This document shows positions 63,526-64,000 of a stretch of 64,000 nt of DNA, in pieces (the first letter of the stretch is position 1; each line of letters begins with the position of its first letter). The position numbers were made by a program, and so were the translations under genes. Where the stretch lies: NCBI RefSeq assembly GCF_004212635.1, contig NZ_PSRT01000008.1:1-64000 (forward strand), written 5' to 3'. The notes under the pieces are model-generated. The model worked only from the letters and a program-made list of their open reading frames with translations. It was not told the DNA's origin and did no database searches. Source of the DNA: Bradyrhizobium genosp. SA-3. Its GTDB lineage: Bacteria > Pseudomonadota > Alphaproteobacteria > Rhizobiales > Xanthobacteraceae.

Positions 63526-63652
63526 GCTCCCTCTCCCGCTTGCGGGAGAGGGCAGGGGAGAGGGTATTTCCGCAGAGAGGACGCCAAGAGGAGAAAGCCC
63601 TCTCCCGCCGCGCTCTGCGAGCGCGTCGACCTCCCCCGCAAGCGGGGGAGGT
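63526..63652. repeat. REP-like element inside the ABC transporter operon
   Basis: Hairpin CCCTCTCCCGC-TTGC-GGGAGAGGG at the left and ACCTCCCCCGC-AAGC-GGGGGAGG at the right flank a CGCGCTC-TGC-GAGCGCG inner stem. It lies in the 246-bp gap between the binding-protein and first permease genes. Such hairpins often stabilise the upstream mRNA so that binding protein is made in excess. Same family as 51585-51722. Confidence 0.75.
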
Positions 63653-63724
63653 GCAGCGAGTTTGCGGCTCGATCGGAGGTCATGTGGCGAGAGCCATGGC
63701 AGAAAGATCAGACGCGAATTGTAA

Positions 63725-64000
63725 CTATTTGTCGAGCCATGCGTCCTTGAAGCCGTCATTCACCCCGATCCCCGTGGTGATCAGGTTCTTGACCTTGCAG
63801 CGCATGATGGTCGGGAATTGCAGCTCGAGCATCCAGGCCACCGGCACGTCCTCGACCAGGATCTTCTGCGCCTTCTCGTAGATCTCCTTGCGCTTGGTGT
63901 CCGGGGTCGCGACGGCGCCGTCGGCGAACAGCTTGTCGATCTCCGGGTTGGAGTAGCCTTCGACATTGTTGAACACCTGGCCCTTGGCGATGGCGCTGGA
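63725..64000 (-). CDS. ABC transporter substrate-binding protein, C-terminal part (5' end outside window)
   Basis: The last 91 codons are visible, open through the window edge and stopping with TAG at 63725. The sequence (QVFNNVEGYSNPEIDKLFADG ... RKEIYEKAQKILVEDVPVAWML ... AWLDK) is the C-terminal region of family-5 (SBP_bac_5) peptide/nickel/opine-binding lipoproteins. It is the first gene of the operon with the two permeases and the double ATPase. The ligand cannot be told from this fragment. Confidence 0.88.
   Translation of the reverse strand, partial: SSAIAKGQVFNNVEGYSNPEIDKLFADGAVATPDTKRKEIYEKAQKILVEDVPVAWMLELQFPTIMRCKVKNLITTGIGVNDGFKDAWLDK

Overview
This 64 kb window is a chromosomal segment of an alphaproteobacterium, almost certainly Bradyrhizobium or a very close relative. 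The basis is high GC with strong third-position GC bias, the gene order tldD / coxBA-ctaB-coxF-ctaG-coxC-SURF1 / thrC-M16 peptidase / atpIBEF'F / hemA, GTG/TTG starts with SD sequences, and the REP-like palindromes typical of this genus. Most of the window is core genome. I found no tRNA or rRNA gene, CRISPR array, IS transposase or prophage.

Layout. 0-4.5 kb: a partial PodJ-like polarity protein, then a RES/Xre toxin-antitoxin pair lying between two copies of the 3' end of a padR gene, then padR itself and a SnoaL-like gene. 4.6-10.1 kb: a beta-oxidation operon (acyl-CoA dehydrogenase, thiolase, bifunctional FadJ-like enzyme). 10-18 kb: GST and a divergent MarR regulator, glutamate-cysteine ligase (frameshifted), a PAN-domain protein, signal peptidase I, TldD and an IalB-like protein. 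18.5-25.6 kb: the aa3-type cytochrome c oxidase cluster, with structural subunits, heme O synthase and copper/heme assembly factors. 25.6-27.6 kb: a NarL-type two-component pair. 28.2-32.3 kb: threonine synthase, M16 peptidase, GNAT and a secreted protein. 32.5-35.2 kb: the F0 ATP synthase operon. 35.5-44.5 kb: YjbQ, an MHS transporter, regulators, and an Ohr / epoxide-hydrolase-like / cytochrome P460 group. 44.5-51.5 kb: a symporter-histidine kinase fusion, hemA, aroQ and a metallo-beta-lactamase-fold hydrolase. 51.7-59.7 kb: a chemoreceptor, an outer-membrane barrel, a membrane-bound spermidine-synthase-like protein, an AEC carrier and two tiny genes. 60-64 kb: a dipeptide-type ABC importer running off the window end.

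Connections. hemA (first step of heme synthesis), ctaB (heme O), SURF1 and CtaG (heme/copper insertion) and the oxidase subunits serve the same respiratory chain as the F0 genes. FixK2/FNR-type 14-mers lie upstream of both coxB and hemA, which suggests shared low-oxygen control.

Most notable points. (1) Four otherwise intact conserved genes (gshA, coxC, the symporter-kinase, the spermidine-synthase-like gene) each carry an apparent single-base deletion compatible with a shortened homopolymer; consensus sequence error is the simplest explanation. (2) The toxin-antitoxin module is bounded by direct repeats of a padR 3' end whose differences look like those of a diverged coding allele. (3) A non-coding stretch ahead of thrC holds three consecutive perfect hairpins ending in an intrinsic terminator, a good structured-RNA candidate. 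(4) Clear operators flank gst/marR, padR and the toxin-antitoxin pair. I saw no wholly new multi-gene system.
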